A stretch of DNA of 32,263 nucleotides from RGIG8244 sp045592785. Lineage in GTDB: Bacteria; Verrucomicrobiota; Lentisphaeria; Victivallales; UBA1829. The DNA lies in the NCBI GenBank assembly GCA_045592785.1, contig JAZNVL010000032.1, positions 1 through 32,263 on the forward strand, read 5' to 3'. The notes beneath the pieces were generated by a model, which had not been told where the DNA came from, searched no databases, and worked only from the letters and a program-made list of their open reading frames with translations. Of this stretch, positions 15,736-23,928 are shown in pieces. The translations under genes and the position numbers were made by a program. Every line of letters starts with the position of its first letter. Position 1 is the stretch's first letter.

Positions 15736-16239
15736 TTCCATCACATAGACTTTGCTTGATGCGTGCTTGACTCTGGTCTGAAAATACAGTTTGCTGCCGA
15801 AGCCATTTCCGCGGTCCTGTACTTCCGGTCCTTTGGGATAACGGCGGTAGGGAGCCACCACAAGGGAACCCATATCGTAATTGAGTCCGGAGGGGATATG
15901 TTTTGGATGAGCAAGAGTGGGGCATACCAGTATTTTGTATGATTTGCTGTAATTGAGTCCGCTGTGCTCCATGATCGGCACGGTTAATGTGTATTGTCGC
16001 GGAGTTCCGGATGGCCAATAACACATCCAGCCGGGGGTAAGCATACCATTATAGCTTTCGCCATAAACAAGGGAAAGCTGCACGACCTGTTTGATATTGC
16101 TTTTACAAAGTGCAGTCTGCCCGGTTGATTTGACTTGGCCTAACGCGGGCAGCAGCATGGCTGCAAGAATGGCGATGATGGCAATAACAACGAGGAGTTC
16201 AATTAAGGTGAAGCTGTGTGTATCTTTTCTGTTTTTCAT
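15472..16239 (-). CDS. Prepilin-like H-X9-DG protein, copy 4
   Basis: A 255-residue pseudopilin-like protein. A basic N-terminus MKNRKDTHS leads to a single signature FTLIELLVVIAIIAILAAM and one membrane helix. No doubled signature or palindromic linker is present, in contrast to copies 2 and 3. The C-terminus has GRHSKSVNMGYVDGHV, which keeps the H-X9-DG spacing. ATG 16239 has AAAGGAAT upstream. The same family as the three plus-strand genes but clearly diverged, closest in leader and N-terminus to the neighbour at 16404-17297. Its 3' end is overlapped on the other strand by the GIY-YIG ORF extension. Confidence 0.88.
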   Translation of the reverse strand: MKNRKDTHSFTLIELLVVIAIIAILAAMLLPALGQVKSTGQTALCKSNIKQVVQLSLVYGESYNGMLTPGWMCYWPSGTPRQYTLTVPIMEHSGLNYSKSYKILVCPTLAHPKHIPSGLNYDMGSLVVAPYRRYPKGPEVQDRGNGFGSKLYFQTRVKHASSKVYVMESVGGIAELAHRNPGCRKVLGEDRWKWVWQYGDVNKIKSDLFVGRHSKSVNMGYVDGHVGGMDTAVMNKKYDATYAKKSENPFDYYYD

Positions 16240-16277
16240 ATATAATTCCTTTTGTTTGTATTTTGTTGTACCATGTA

Positions 16278-16305
16278 ATTATACTCATTTTTTACAAAAA
16301 AGCAA
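16278..16305 (-). promoter_or_regulatory. Promoter of prepilin copy 4
   Basis: Minus strand TTGCTT (16300-16305) and TATAAT (16278-16283), spacer 16 bp. A tracts begin at 16316, 16327 and 16338 (plus-strand numbering), so they are phased every 11 bp upstream. It is almost identical to the promoter at 17337-17364. Confidence 0.65.
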
Positions 16306-16337
16306 GAGCCGTTGTAAAAAAAAGTGAAAAAAATACG

Positions 16338-16380
16338 AAAAAAGTATGGATCGGTGCGGAGTATGGTCACACACCGATCC
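16338..16380 (-). terminator. Intrinsic terminator of prepilin copy 5
   Basis: On the minus strand GGATCGGTG (16372-16380) pairs with CACCGATCC (16348-16356), followed by ATAC and six T. It begins about 25 nt after the stop of the gene at 16404 and separates it from copy 4. Confidence 0.85.
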
Positions 16381-16403
16381 GTTTCAGACTGTAAGCACGC
16401 CGA

Positions 16404-17297
16404 TCAGTTGAGGTTGAACAGCCCGTTAGGATGCTTGGAGGCATTGTAGAATTCGTCTGACATTTTCGCACCTTTGCGGACTTCGATGTGCATATCGAAG
16501 AGCAGGATAACATTGCCATTGTTATGGCGTCCATCCATGAAATCTTTTTTGACAAAGCTGACGAATTGAGCTCTGGGCATTACACTGTCTGCATTATAAA
16601 AGGTGACATTGTTTTTCCCGAAAAGCTGTGCTCTGTTGTCTTCGATGCCTTTGATATTATTCTGGTTCCTGCCGCAACCGGGAATGGCGTAATTATAATA
16701 TCCTCCCACATTCTGGTCCCCGGTCATATTGCCGTCCAGAATACAGGCTGCGAGTGCCGGACGTTTCAAACGTTCCAGTTTTTTCATCTTGTGAGCGTGC
16801 AGCTTCAACTCGATATCCTGTAGATTGCGCTCCAGGTTTGATCCGGCGAGACCCGGCGTGTTTGCGATCCGGTATCCCGGGTTGTCACGGTAATTTCCCT
16901 TGGGATATACGGAAGCAGGGCAGAGCATATAAGCAAAGTGTTTGCGGACGTAGGACATCACATAGTGACAGTTGATGTTTGTCGGGATCTTTTTGTCCAT
17001 ACCGTCTTCCATCATGAGGTTTTCATACCAGCTCATGGCCCCCACATTACCCAGTATGAACATATTATACATCGGCCCACGCACCGAACCCGGGAGCTGC
17101 CAGCCGTTGTTGTTGTTGACATAGCTGGTGTAAACGGAAGCGATCGATTTCATGTTCCCGGTGCATTGAACCCGTTTGGCAATTGCTTTTGTGTTGCTCA
17201 GTGCGGGCAGCAGCATGGTCGCCAGAATGGCAATGATCGCAATTACAACAAGAAGTTCGATCAGCGTGAAACGATGTGTGTCTTTTCCGGTTTTCAT
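16404..17297 (-). CDS. Prepilin-like protein, copy 5 (degenerate H-X9-DG motif)
   Basis: A 297-residue pseudopilin-like protein. The open frame runs further up to 17432, but ATG 17297 follows AAAGGAG and begins MKTGKDTHRFTLIELL, matching copy 4, so it is the start. The signature FTLIELLVVIAIIAILATM is single. Near the C-terminus, GRHNNGNVILLFDMHIE has His and Asp in register, but the Gly of Asp-Gly is replaced by Met. It is the most diverged of the five paralogues, with Asn-rich stretches and several Cys. It has its own promoter and terminator, so it is monocistronic. Function unknown. Confidence 0.87.
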   Translation of the reverse strand: MKTGKDTHRFTLIELLVVIAIIAILATMLLPALSNTKAIAKRVQCTGNMKSIASVYTSYVNNNNGWQLPGSVRGPMYNMFILGNVGAMSWYENLMMEDGMDKKIPTNINCHYVMSYVRKHFAYMLCPASVYPKGNYRDNPGYRIANTPGLAGSNLERNLQDIELKLHAHKMKKLERLKRPALAACILDGNMTGDQNVGGYYNYAIPGCGRNQNNIKGIEDNRAQLFGKNNVTFYNADSVMPRAQFVSFVKKDFMDGRHNNGNVILLFDMHIEVRKGAKMSDEFYNASKHPNGLFNLN

Positions 17298-17336
17298 AAT
17301 GTACTCCTTTGGATTGTATTTTGTTGTACCATAGTA

Positions 17337-17364
17337 ATTATACTCATTTTTTACAAAAAAGCAA
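17337..17364 (-). promoter_or_regulatory. Promoter of prepilin copy 5
   Basis: Minus strand TTGCTT (17359-17364) and TATAAT (17337-17342), spacer 16 bp. A tracts at 17375-17383 and 17386-17392 lie upstream. About 100 bp of this leader match that of copy 4 with few changes. Confidence 0.65.
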
Positions 17365-17486
17365 GAGCCGATGTAAAAAAAAATGAAAAAAAGATGGAAC
17401 GTACAGAGGAAGATACACATCTCCGTACCCATCCGTACTTATCCGTACCCGGCGGAGAATAAACGTTTCAACTTATGACGCGCCCC

Positions 17487-18734
17487 TCATTTGGGAGAAA
17501 GTTGATCGCAAAGCCATTGTTCCGCACCTTCCCGGTTGGAGAAAACACCATCCAGCTGGGCATCGAACGCCTTCTGAAGAAGTGCGCCCATCTCTTTCCC
17601 CGGTTTGAAGCCGCGTGCGATCAAGTCTCTGCCCTGTAATATGGGGCAGGGCGGCTCCCGCAGGATCCCCAGAGATTCCGCACGCGCGGTAATGATCCCG
17701 ATCGCTTCCAGCTCGTCCGGATGGTATGCCGTTGCCGCACGGATCAGAAGATCCAGGCGTTTCAGGGAGAACGCGGTCCGGCGCAGGATACGGTCCGGCG
17801 CGTTGGCAAGGTCATTTATGCTGTGTAAAACGGGGATGAACGGCGTGATCTCCCGCGCATATCCGGCGAAGGAATAGAGTTTGCCGATGAGAGTATGCGC
17901 CTGTTGTTCCGTCAGGTGTGCGCAAAGAAGGATGACTGCCGTTATGCGATCGTCTTTTTCCTTTCCGGACCGTGTGAGAGCGTAACGGTCGAGCGCGGAG
18001 ATCATATTCTGCCATTGTGTTTCATTCTGAAAGAGTTCCTGCCATTGTTCGATCCAGTTGCAGTCCCGGAGGAAACGGAGTCCGCGGGCGGGCGTTTTCC
18101 CTTTGAGCAGGAGTTTATCCCATTCGGCGGAGATCCGCTCCATCGCGAGTTCATCAGCGGGAATGGTGCGGCAGAGTGCCACGGTTTCCGGTGCGATATG
18201 GAAGTCGAACCGGGCGGCGAACTGCATGGCACGCAGGACCCGGAGCGGGTCTTCGGCGAAATGACTGGAGACATGCCGGAGTACTCCTTTTTGCAGGTCC
18301 TCTTTCCCGTTCCAGGGGTCGATGAGTTCCTGTGCCAGGGGATCATACATCATGGCATTGATGGTGAAATCCCGTCGTGCGGCGGCTTCGCGGCAGGAGA
18401 GATCGGGAACGCAGTCCACCATGAACCCGCGGTGTCCGGCACCGGTCTTGTTTTCTCTGCGCGGGAGTGCGATGTCGATGTCATAATGATGTACTTTGAA
18501 TACGCCGAAACTCATGCCGACCAGATCGAGATCATACGCAGTCCCCAGGGTTTTCTGTATGGTTTCCGCGGAAACGCCGTAACACTCCAGATCGATGTCT
18601 TTGGACTGCATATTCTGCATGGCATCGCGAACGCATCCGCCCACCATGAGAACTCTGCCGCCGACATCGCGGATCCGCCGGCAGATATCCATGACGGCAG
18701 CCAGGAGTTGAGGCTCTGTTTGAATTCCGATCAT
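17487..18734 (-). CDS. CCA-adding / poly(A) polymerase family nucleotidyltransferase
   Basis: Class II nucleotidyltransferase that adds or repairs the 3' CCA of tRNAs, or polyadenylates RNA. The 415-residue protein has the flexible-loop motif GGCVRD (32-37), the metal-binding Asp46 and Asp48 in KDIDLECYG, the template motif RRDFTINAM (120-128), and the neck motif EDPLRVLRAMQFAARFDF. CCA enzymes and poly(A) polymerases of this class cannot be told apart safely by eye. The one tRNA in the window encodes its CCA, so a repair role is plausible. ATG 18734 has AGGA at a suitable distance. It is transcribed separately from recJ, from a promoter just behind the recJ terminator. Confidence 0.92.
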   Translation of the reverse strand: MIGIQTEPQLLAAVMDICRRIRDVGGRVLMVGGCVRDAMQNMQSKDIDLECYGVSAETIQKTLGTAYDLDLVGMSFGVFKVHHYDIDIALPRRENKTGAGHRGFMVDCVPDLSCREAAARRDFTINAMMYDPLAQELIDPWNGKEDLQKGVLRHVSSHFAEDPLRVLRAMQFAARFDFHIAPETVALCRTIPADELAMERISAEWDKLLLKGKTPARGLRFLRDCNWIEQWQELFQNETQWQNMISALDRYALTRSGKEKDDRITAVILLCAHLTEQQAHTLIGKLYSFAGYAREITPFIPVLHSINDLANAPDRILRRTAFSLKRLDLLIRAATAYHPDELEAIGIITARAESLGILREPPCPILQGRDLIARGFKPGKEMGALLQKAFDAQLDGVFSNREGAEQWLCDQLSPK

Positions 18735-18763
18735 ACGTTTTTCCTGTGATTATGTTCTTCCGG

Positions 18764-18792
18764 AATATACATGCAGTTTCCGCAAAATGCAA
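18764..18792 (-). promoter_or_regulatory. Promoter of the CCA-adding enzyme gene
   Basis: Minus strand TTGCAT (18787-18792) and TATATT (18764-18769) with a 17-bp spacer, the same hexamers as the tolC operon promoter. It gives a leader of about 25 nt. Confidence 0.6.
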
Positions 18793-18801
18793 CTATGATA
18801 T

Positions 18802-18838
18802 AAAAAAGCACTGTGAAAATTTGCGTTCCACAGTGCTT
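18802..18838 (-). terminator. Intrinsic terminator of recJ
   Basis: On the minus strand AAGCACTGTG (18829-18838) and CACAGTGCTT (18806-18815) form a 10-bp stem, running into six T (18802-18807), about 20 nt after the recJ stop. Confidence 0.9.
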
Positions 18839-18860
18839 TGTGTGAGCTGTCAGGATTCGA

Positions 18861-20594
18861 TCAGCCGATGCAGCGGGCATCCACGATCTGCAACTGTTTC
18901 CGCTTTTCGCCGTAATACTCATTGATCTGCGGCTGGGCGGCAATATTCCACACCGAATGAACATCCATCGTCCGGTTGAACGCAATGAAGTCAAAGGTGT
19001 CACCGTTGCGGTCACGCAGAACACCCCGGGTGTGTCCCGGTTTGATGGCGAAGGTGCGGATGACTTCTGCTTCCTCGATCCGGAAGAGAGGTTGGGGATT
19101 ACCGTGTCCGAAAGGCCCGAGTTTTTCGTAGTAATAGAAGAACTCGTCATTGAGGTTCCGGAACGTGACCGTGCCGTCGTAAGCCAGATAATCTTTGAGG
19201 TCTGTGGGTTCGGCGGCTTCGCGTACGTTCGCCTCAAATTCCTTCTGGAATTCCGCGATCTTATCCTTGGGCAGCCCCAGTCCGACCGCCATGGGATGTC
19301 CGCCGAAACGGGTGAGCAGATGGGAACTCTTGGCAAGGATCTTGATGAGATTGAGTCCGCCCACACTTCTGCCGGAACCATGGGCTTCGTCACCGATGAT
19401 GGTCAGCACGATGGCGGGCTTGTTGTAATCTCTTGCGAACCGGGATGCCACGATCCCGATCACGCCCTGATGCCAGTTTTCCCCGGCGGCGATGATGGAC
19501 ATGGAGGACTGGAAATCCGGGGTCGCTTCCACCTGATGTTTCGCTTCCGAAAAGATCTCCTGTTCTTTTGTCTGCCGCTGCCGGTTGAAATCTTCCAGCA
19601 TATTGGCGTAATGATAGGCTTCCACCACGCCCGGAGACATCATCAGCTGCAGTGCGCTGATGGCATTACCGAGACGTCCCGCCGCGTTCAAACGGGGGGC
19701 GAGCTTGAATGTAATATCGGAGGGATGCATTCTTCCGCCGCTCAAATGAGAGACATCGATCAGCGCCCGGACTCCGGGACGATGCTGGCGTTTGAGCATT
19801 TCCATGCCGTATTTGACCAGGATCCTGTTTTCCCCGAGGATCGGCACGATATCGGCAATGGTTCCCAGCGCGACAAAGTCCAGAACATCCTGGATCTCTG
19901 TCAAGGCATCCTGCACTTCGGTGGCGTAATTGCCTTCTCCGTGATCCCGTCCGTACTGAATGAATGCGTGTGCCAGTTTGAATGCCACACCCACGCCGGA
20001 AAGATTCCGCAGATCGGCGACGCAATCATGCACTTTCGGGTTGATCAACGCCATTGCCTGGGGCAGATCTTCCGCCGGTTCATGATGGTCGGTGATAATG
20101 ACATCGATCCCGCGTTTCCGGGCTTCCGCCACGGCTTCCGCACTGTTGATCCCGCAGTCCACGGTCACAAGTACGCCGCAATCCACGCCGGCAAGATCAA
20201 GGGCCTTCGCCAGAGAATCCGGGGTGAATCCGTACCCGTCGTCGAACCGGTGGGGCAGGAAGGACGTGACGCAGCCGCCATTCTTTTCCAGGACCCAGGA
20301 CATCAACGCGGTTGCGGTGATCCCGTCTGTGTCGTAGTCGCCGTGAATGAGGATATTCTCCTTTGTCCGCACGGCTTTCCAGAGGCGCCGGACTGCCTCT
20401 TCCATCCCGGGAAAGCGGAACGGATCACTTAAATCGGATAATTCAGCGCGGAAATACAGATCCACGTCATTCACAGAAATTTCCCTTGCCGCCAGATAAA
20501 GCGCAACAGCACGGGGCAATTTCTTTACCCTCATCAGTTCTTCAGTTATTTTTTCTTTCCCGTCAGATGAACACTTCCATGTTTTCGTTTCCAT
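18861..20594 (-). CDS. recJ: Single-stranded-DNA-specific exonuclease RecJ
   Basis: 5'-3' exonuclease on single-stranded DNA, acting in RecF-type recombination, base excision and mismatch repair. The 577-residue protein is of normal length. DHH-family motifs are visible: GDYDTDG (85-91), the DHH triad at 169-171 (ITDHHEP), the DHHA1 region with GSGRSVGGLNL, and FGGHPMAVG. A C-terminal OB-like domain follows, with FGHGNPQPLF. ATG 20594 has AAAGGT upstream. It is a single-gene unit with its own promoter (20633-20660) and terminator. Confidence 0.96.
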   Translation of the reverse strand: METKTWKCSSDGKEKITEELMRVKKLPRAVALYLAAREISVNDVDLYFRAELSDLSDPFRFPGMEEAVRRLWKAVRTKENILIHGDYDTDGITATALMSWVLEKNGGCVTSFLPHRFDDGYGFTPDSLAKALDLAGVDCGVLVTVDCGINSAEAVAEARKRGIDVIITDHHEPAEDLPQAMALINPKVHDCVADLRNLSGVGVAFKLAHAFIQYGRDHGEGNYATEVQDALTEIQDVLDFVALGTIADIVPILGENRILVKYGMEMLKRQHRPGVRALIDVSHLSGGRMHPSDITFKLAPRLNAAGRLGNAISALQLMMSPGVVEAYHYANMLEDFNRQRQTKEQEIFSEAKHQVEATPDFQSSMSIIAAGENWHQGVIGIVASRFARDYNKPAIVLTIIGDEAHGSGRSVGGLNLIKILAKSSHLLTRFGGHPMAVGLGLPKDKIAEFQKEFEANVREAAEPTDLKDYLAYDGTVTFRNLNDEFFYYYEKLGPFGHGNPQPLFRIEEAEVIRTFAIKPGHTRGVLRDRNGDTFDFIAFNRTMDVHSVWNIAAQPQINEYYGEKRKQLQIVDARCIG

Positions 20595-20632
20595 TTTACC
20601 TTTCTTATCATCTTATTAATACTCATACCGTC

Positions 20633-20691
20633 AATATAGCCCCATTTTTCGAAACATCAATCTTTTTTTTACTTTTTTTTCAATTTTTTTT
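20633..20691 (-). promoter_or_regulatory. Promoter of recJ with phased A tracts
   Basis: Minus strand TTGATG (20655-20660) and TATATT (20633-20638), spacer 16 bp. Directly upstream are three 8-base A tracts (plus-strand T tracts 20663-20670, 20673-20680, 20684-20691) with starts 10 and 11 bp apart. Confidence 0.6.
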
Positions 20692-20707
20692 CGGATGTGA
20701 ACTGAAA

Positions 20708-20724
20708 AAGGAAACGTTTTCCTT
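20708..20724. promoter_or_regulatory. Possible operator, near-palindrome
   Basis: AAGGAAACGTTTTCCTT has seven of eight arm positions pairing and resembles LacI/CcpA-family operators with a central ACGT core. It lies about 115 bp upstream of recJ and behind the polysaccharide locus; no regulator gene is nearby. The rest of 20595-20856 holds only the recJ promoter and A/T tracts. Confidence 0.25.
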
Positions 20725-20856
20725 GGAACAAGGGAATGTATGCCATATTACAAAAAAACGATAAAACAGTAACATCCCTGCTTTTTTTATACCGTTTCAT
20801 TGTGGGCAGTGATTGACTTGTTCTCTTGAATTTTAAGTCGTACAATGAAGTGTTCT

Positions 20857-22155
20857 TCAGTACAAATCGATCCGGTGGACCTGGAGTTCCCCTTTTTCCA
20901 GATGGATCGTCGGGCGCACAAAGGCGGATTTATCCATGTACCCTTCCGGAATGGTGAATGTGTAATCAAAGATGCCATTTCCCGGAATAGCGGTTTGCGG
21001 AGTATAATAATAGGCATTCCATTTGTTTTTGATGTTGTAACCATGAAAGTTGAGTGTGAATGTTGTCCCCGGAGTTCCCGAAACGCGCATCCGGACACTG
21101 TAACTTCTGCTCGGAATCGACTTTATCGTATAAGTCGTAATCGGAGAATCTGATTTCAAATGAAATATGTTATCTTTTACAAACAGTTCTGCATTGCTTC
21201 CTTTTCGATAACCGCCAGTTCCATATACACTCCATAACACCGGGAAGTTACGTAACGTTGGGGATTGAAACAATTCCTTCTTTGGATGCGTTTTAAAATA
21301 TTTTTCAACGTTGCTGTAATAAGGCGATCCTTCCGGGTGTGTCTTTTCAAAGGTATAAACATGTTTGCCGGGTTCTGCATTCTTTTCTGCCGGTTTCAGA
21401 TTGAACTTCCAGGCTTTTTTTACGTCATACCGATACACCCTTGTAGCCCGTTTCTTCTTCCTGTTCTGCGGAAAGTCTCCGATCAAAACGATTTTTTTCT
21501 GAATTATTTCAGGCAGTTCGCGGAATAAATTCCCCACAGGATCCTTTGTCTGTTCGAAGGTGACAATGTAAAGAGCTTCTATTGCAATTGGTTTGTACCT
21601 GAGACATGCTGCAAGATGTTTAGCCGTCTTGTTTTCATTATCTTTATCATTATAGAATGGAATGGTTTGCAAGTCGGAATAATATTTGATACGCCGTCTT
21701 TCCAAGTGTGTCACCAACGCCTGTGAATGTTTGTATTTTTTCGCATCTTCAGCAATACAACGCCCCGCTTTGATAATATGGTCGGAATACGGGTTGAAAT
21801 GAAGCGTTTTCACAAGGGAGGCGATCCCAAGACCGATCACAAAGAGCCAGGGGACGATTTTGCGCCATTTCTCCGGGAACTTCGGGATGTATTTGACCAG
21901 CCATTCTGTTTGAAAGCAGAAAAATGCGGTTGCCAGAATCCCCGGGTAAATCAGAATCGCGGCATACCGTCCGGAGATGATTTCGATCGCGGTACGCCAG
22001 GAGATCATAAACACAATCGCAACGGCAAAGATCCAGTAAAAGCGTTCATGACGTTTCCAGTACATGACGGCGGCGACAGCGAGTCCGAGTAAGGCGGCAA
22101 CAGCGATCGGTTCAAAGAGAAGTCCGGGGATGGATTTGTAAATAATTTCTATCAT
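20857..22155 (-). CDS. GT-C glycosyltransferase, C-terminal half (separate ORF)
   Basis: A 432-residue protein. The first 120 or so residues hold three or four membrane helices, including the RYAAILIYPG stretch typical of the later helices of ArnT/PMT-type (GT39-like) enzymes. The remainder is a soluble, presumably periplasmic, domain. The protein has no catalytic N-terminal part of its own; that lies in the preceding ORF. The two genes overlap as ATGA at 22152-22155, and a strong GGAGG sits 6 nt before this ATG. So either two subunits are made by coupled translation, or a single gene was split by a frameshift. Last gene of the polysaccharide locus; no clear terminator follows. Confidence 0.75.
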   Translation of the reverse strand: MIEIIYKSIPGLLFEPIAVAALLGLAVAAVMYWKRHERFYWIFAVAIVFMISWRTAIEIISGRYAAILIYPGILATAFFCFQTEWLVKYIPKFPEKWRKIVPWLFVIGLGIASLVKTLHFNPYSDHIIKAGRCIAEDAKKYKHSQALVTHLERRRIKYYSDLQTIPFYNDKDNENKTAKHLAACLRYKPIAIEALYIVTFEQTKDPVGNLFRELPEIIQKKIVLIGDFPQNRKKKRATRVYRYDVKKAWKFNLKPAEKNAEPGKHVYTFEKTHPEGSPYYSNVEKYFKTHPKKELFQSPTLRNFPVLWSVYGTGGYRKGSNAELFVKDNIFHLKSDSPITTYTIKSIPSRSYSVRMRVSGTPGTTFTLNFHGYNIKNKWNAYYYTPQTAIPGNGIFDYTFTIPEGYMDKSAFVRPTIHLEKGELQVHRIDLY

Positions 22156-22958
22156 GATCCGCCTCCGGCAAGATTATCATCTTCTATGAACTTCTTTTCG
22201 TACGAATCAAATTTTCCTTGATAATACTTCTGGTAACTATGGAAAATATGATCCTCCACCCCCATCAGATACGTCAGGGAAAAAATAACTGCCCCTGCGA
22301 TGATAACACTTGCTGTCATGAGAAGCAGGATCCGTTTCCATTTCAAATATTTCCGGATCCCGCAAAAGAGAAGTGCAAAAAAGAATAAGGGGATCATTTC
22401 CAATGTTTCATACCGTGTCATCATGGAAAGAGCGAAGAACACACCGGCACCGCAGAACGAAACAAGGGAATCCTGTTTCAACCCTTTAATGATGAAATAA
22501 ATGAACCATCCGCAGAAAAAGAGATAAATCGTATCCCGTTGGGGTTCAATGGCAAATTCGATCATGGAGGGATTCACCGCCATCATGAACGCCGCGACCA
22601 GAGAGATCCGGCGATCTTCGAATAACAATCTGCCGATTTTGTAAACGATCAAAGGCAGAACGCTGCCCATTATGATATTGAGTCCAACTCCGGCGACAGC
22701 GGGTGAGAGTCCGCAATCAATAAGCAGCTTCATCAAATAAAGCGGAAACGGTGGAATTTGCCAACTATGCGGACAATATTCAAGCATACCATCGAACGAT
22801 CCCGTCTCCGCCCAGATCCGTGATAAATCCAGATACAATACACCATCTCTGGAAATCGTCGGTTCCATCCGGAAGGAAAGGAGAGCTAACCCCAGAAAAA
22901 GCAGGCACTCTATAAAAACGACTATCTTTGAATTAAGCAGAGACTGGATTTGCATCAT
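22152..22958 (-). CDS. GT-C glycosyltransferase, N-terminal half (ArnT/PMT-like)
   Basis: A polytopic membrane protein of 268 residues with about seven helices. Early in the first outer loop TISRDGVLYLDLS carries the acidic residue expected for a GT-C catalytic Asp. LLFEDRRISLVAAFMMAVNPSMIEFA matches the GT39-like helix pattern. Such enzymes transfer sugars from polyprenyl-phosphate donors on the outer face of the inner membrane. The usual protein of 500-700 residues is completed only by the next ORF. The start is uncertain: the frame is open to a TTG at 22988 overlapping the epimerase gene, and two adjacent ATGs at 22958 and 22955 have no clear ribosome site. I chose 22958. Confidence 0.75.
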   Translation of the reverse strand: MMQIQSLLNSKIVVFIECLLFLGLALLSFRMEPTISRDGVLYLDLSRIWAETGSFDGMLEYCPHSWQIPPFPLYLMKLLIDCGLSPAVAGVGLNIIMGSVLPLIVYKIGRLLFEDRRISLVAAFMMAVNPSMIEFAIEPQRDTIYLFFCGWFIYFIIKGLKQDSLVSFCGAGVFFALSMMTRYETLEMIPLFFFALLFCGIRKYLKWKRILLLMTASVIIAGAVIFSLTYLMGVEDHIFHSYQKYYQGKFDSYEKKFIEDDNLAGGGS

Positions 22959-22965
22959 TGAAGAG

Positions 22966-23925
22966 TTACTTTTTATCCATGAACTCAAATTCCAGCGTTC
23001 GTTTCAACGCTTCGGGCATGGAATACGGCGGCATAAAACCGGAATTTTGCATTTTATCGGAATTAAAAACGGTTTGCGCACAGAATTTTTTTACGCGGAT
23101 TGCGCTGATCGGGAAATTCCTTTTGGTGAGGAATGCCAGAAAATCGAAACAGTATCCACCGAAAAGCCCCAGCCAATACGGGAGAGCGATGGGGGGAAAT
23201 TTCCGGTTCAGGATCTTTTCAAAACCGGCGATCAGATCGTGCATATCATAGTCCGGTTTATCGATGTAATTATAGACAGAATAGATCTCTTTGTTTTCTT
23301 CGATATTCCACTTAAGGAATGCAATAATATTCCCAACGTAAGCCATGGATTTTTTATTTTTTCCATTCCCGACCATCAGGAATCGTCCGGTGGCGAGCTG
23401 GTGGAACAGATTATACACATTTCCCCGGTTGCCTTCTCCAAAGATCACAGTGGGACGCACCACATGCAAACGGTTTGCGGGATCTGCTTCCTGCCATTTT
23501 TTGTATACGCCCTCCGCCAACAGTTTTGTTCTTCCGTATTCATTGAAAGGATCGCAGGGGGCATCTTCTTTATAATCCCATTTCGGGAAACCGTAGATCG
23601 CCACGGATGAAGTGAATACGATGTGATGGATCCCCAGTTCCGAAGCAATCCTGCATACACATTCCGCGCCTTCCACATTTGTTTTTTCATACAGGGAAAT
23701 GGGACGAACGTCATCACGATGAGCAGCGGCAAGATTGACGATGCAATCATGTCCGGGCATAACAGCACGCAAGTCTTCATCCGAGCAGACGTCACAGTTT
23801 TTCCACAGTTCGGGATATTTCTGACTTTCCGCAATATCCCCGATCGTGATCTCATGCTCCTTCAAAAGGAGTTCTGTCAACCGTGTTCCGACGAAGCCAC
23901 TGCCACCCAAAATCAAAATTCTCAT
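22966..23925 (-). CDS. NAD-dependent epimerase/dehydratase (extended SDR)
   Basis: A 319-residue nucleotide-sugar-modifying enzyme of the extended short-chain dehydrogenase type. The Rossmann motif GGSGFVG is at 7-13, the catalytic Ser in FTSSVAIYG at about 106-107, and the YxxxK pair Tyr130 and Lys134 (YGRTK). It probably epimerises, dehydrates or reduces a UDP- or other NDP-sugar feeding this locus; substrate cannot be read from sequence. It lies 3 nt after the GT4 gene and just before the GT-C pair. Confidence 0.9.
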   Translation of the reverse strand: MRILILGGSGFVGTRLTELLLKEHEITIGDIAESQKYPELWKNCDVCSDEDLRAVMPGHDCIVNLAAAHRDDVRPISLYEKTNVEGAECVCRIASELGIHHIVFTSSVAIYGFPKWDYKEDAPCDPFNEYGRTKLLAEGVYKKWQEADPANRLHVVRPTVIFGEGNRGNVYNLFHQLATGRFLMVGNGKNKKSMAYVGNIIAFLKWNIEENKEIYSVYNYIDKPDYDMHDLIAGFEKILNRKFPPIALPYWLGLFGGYCFDFLAFLTKRNFPISAIRVKKFCAQTVFNSDKMQNSGFMPPYSMPEALKRTLEFEFMDKK

Positions 23926-23928
23926 AAG

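Noticed and set aside
17298..17432. Longer start for prepilin copy 5
   Set aside because: The extension covers the promoter and leader shared with copy 4; ATG 17297 has AAAGGAG and matches the paralogue's N-terminus.
20798..20847. Terminator of the polysaccharide operon
   Set aside because: CATTGT/ACAATG and GACTT/AAGTC can pair, but the loop is long and no T run follows on the minus strand.
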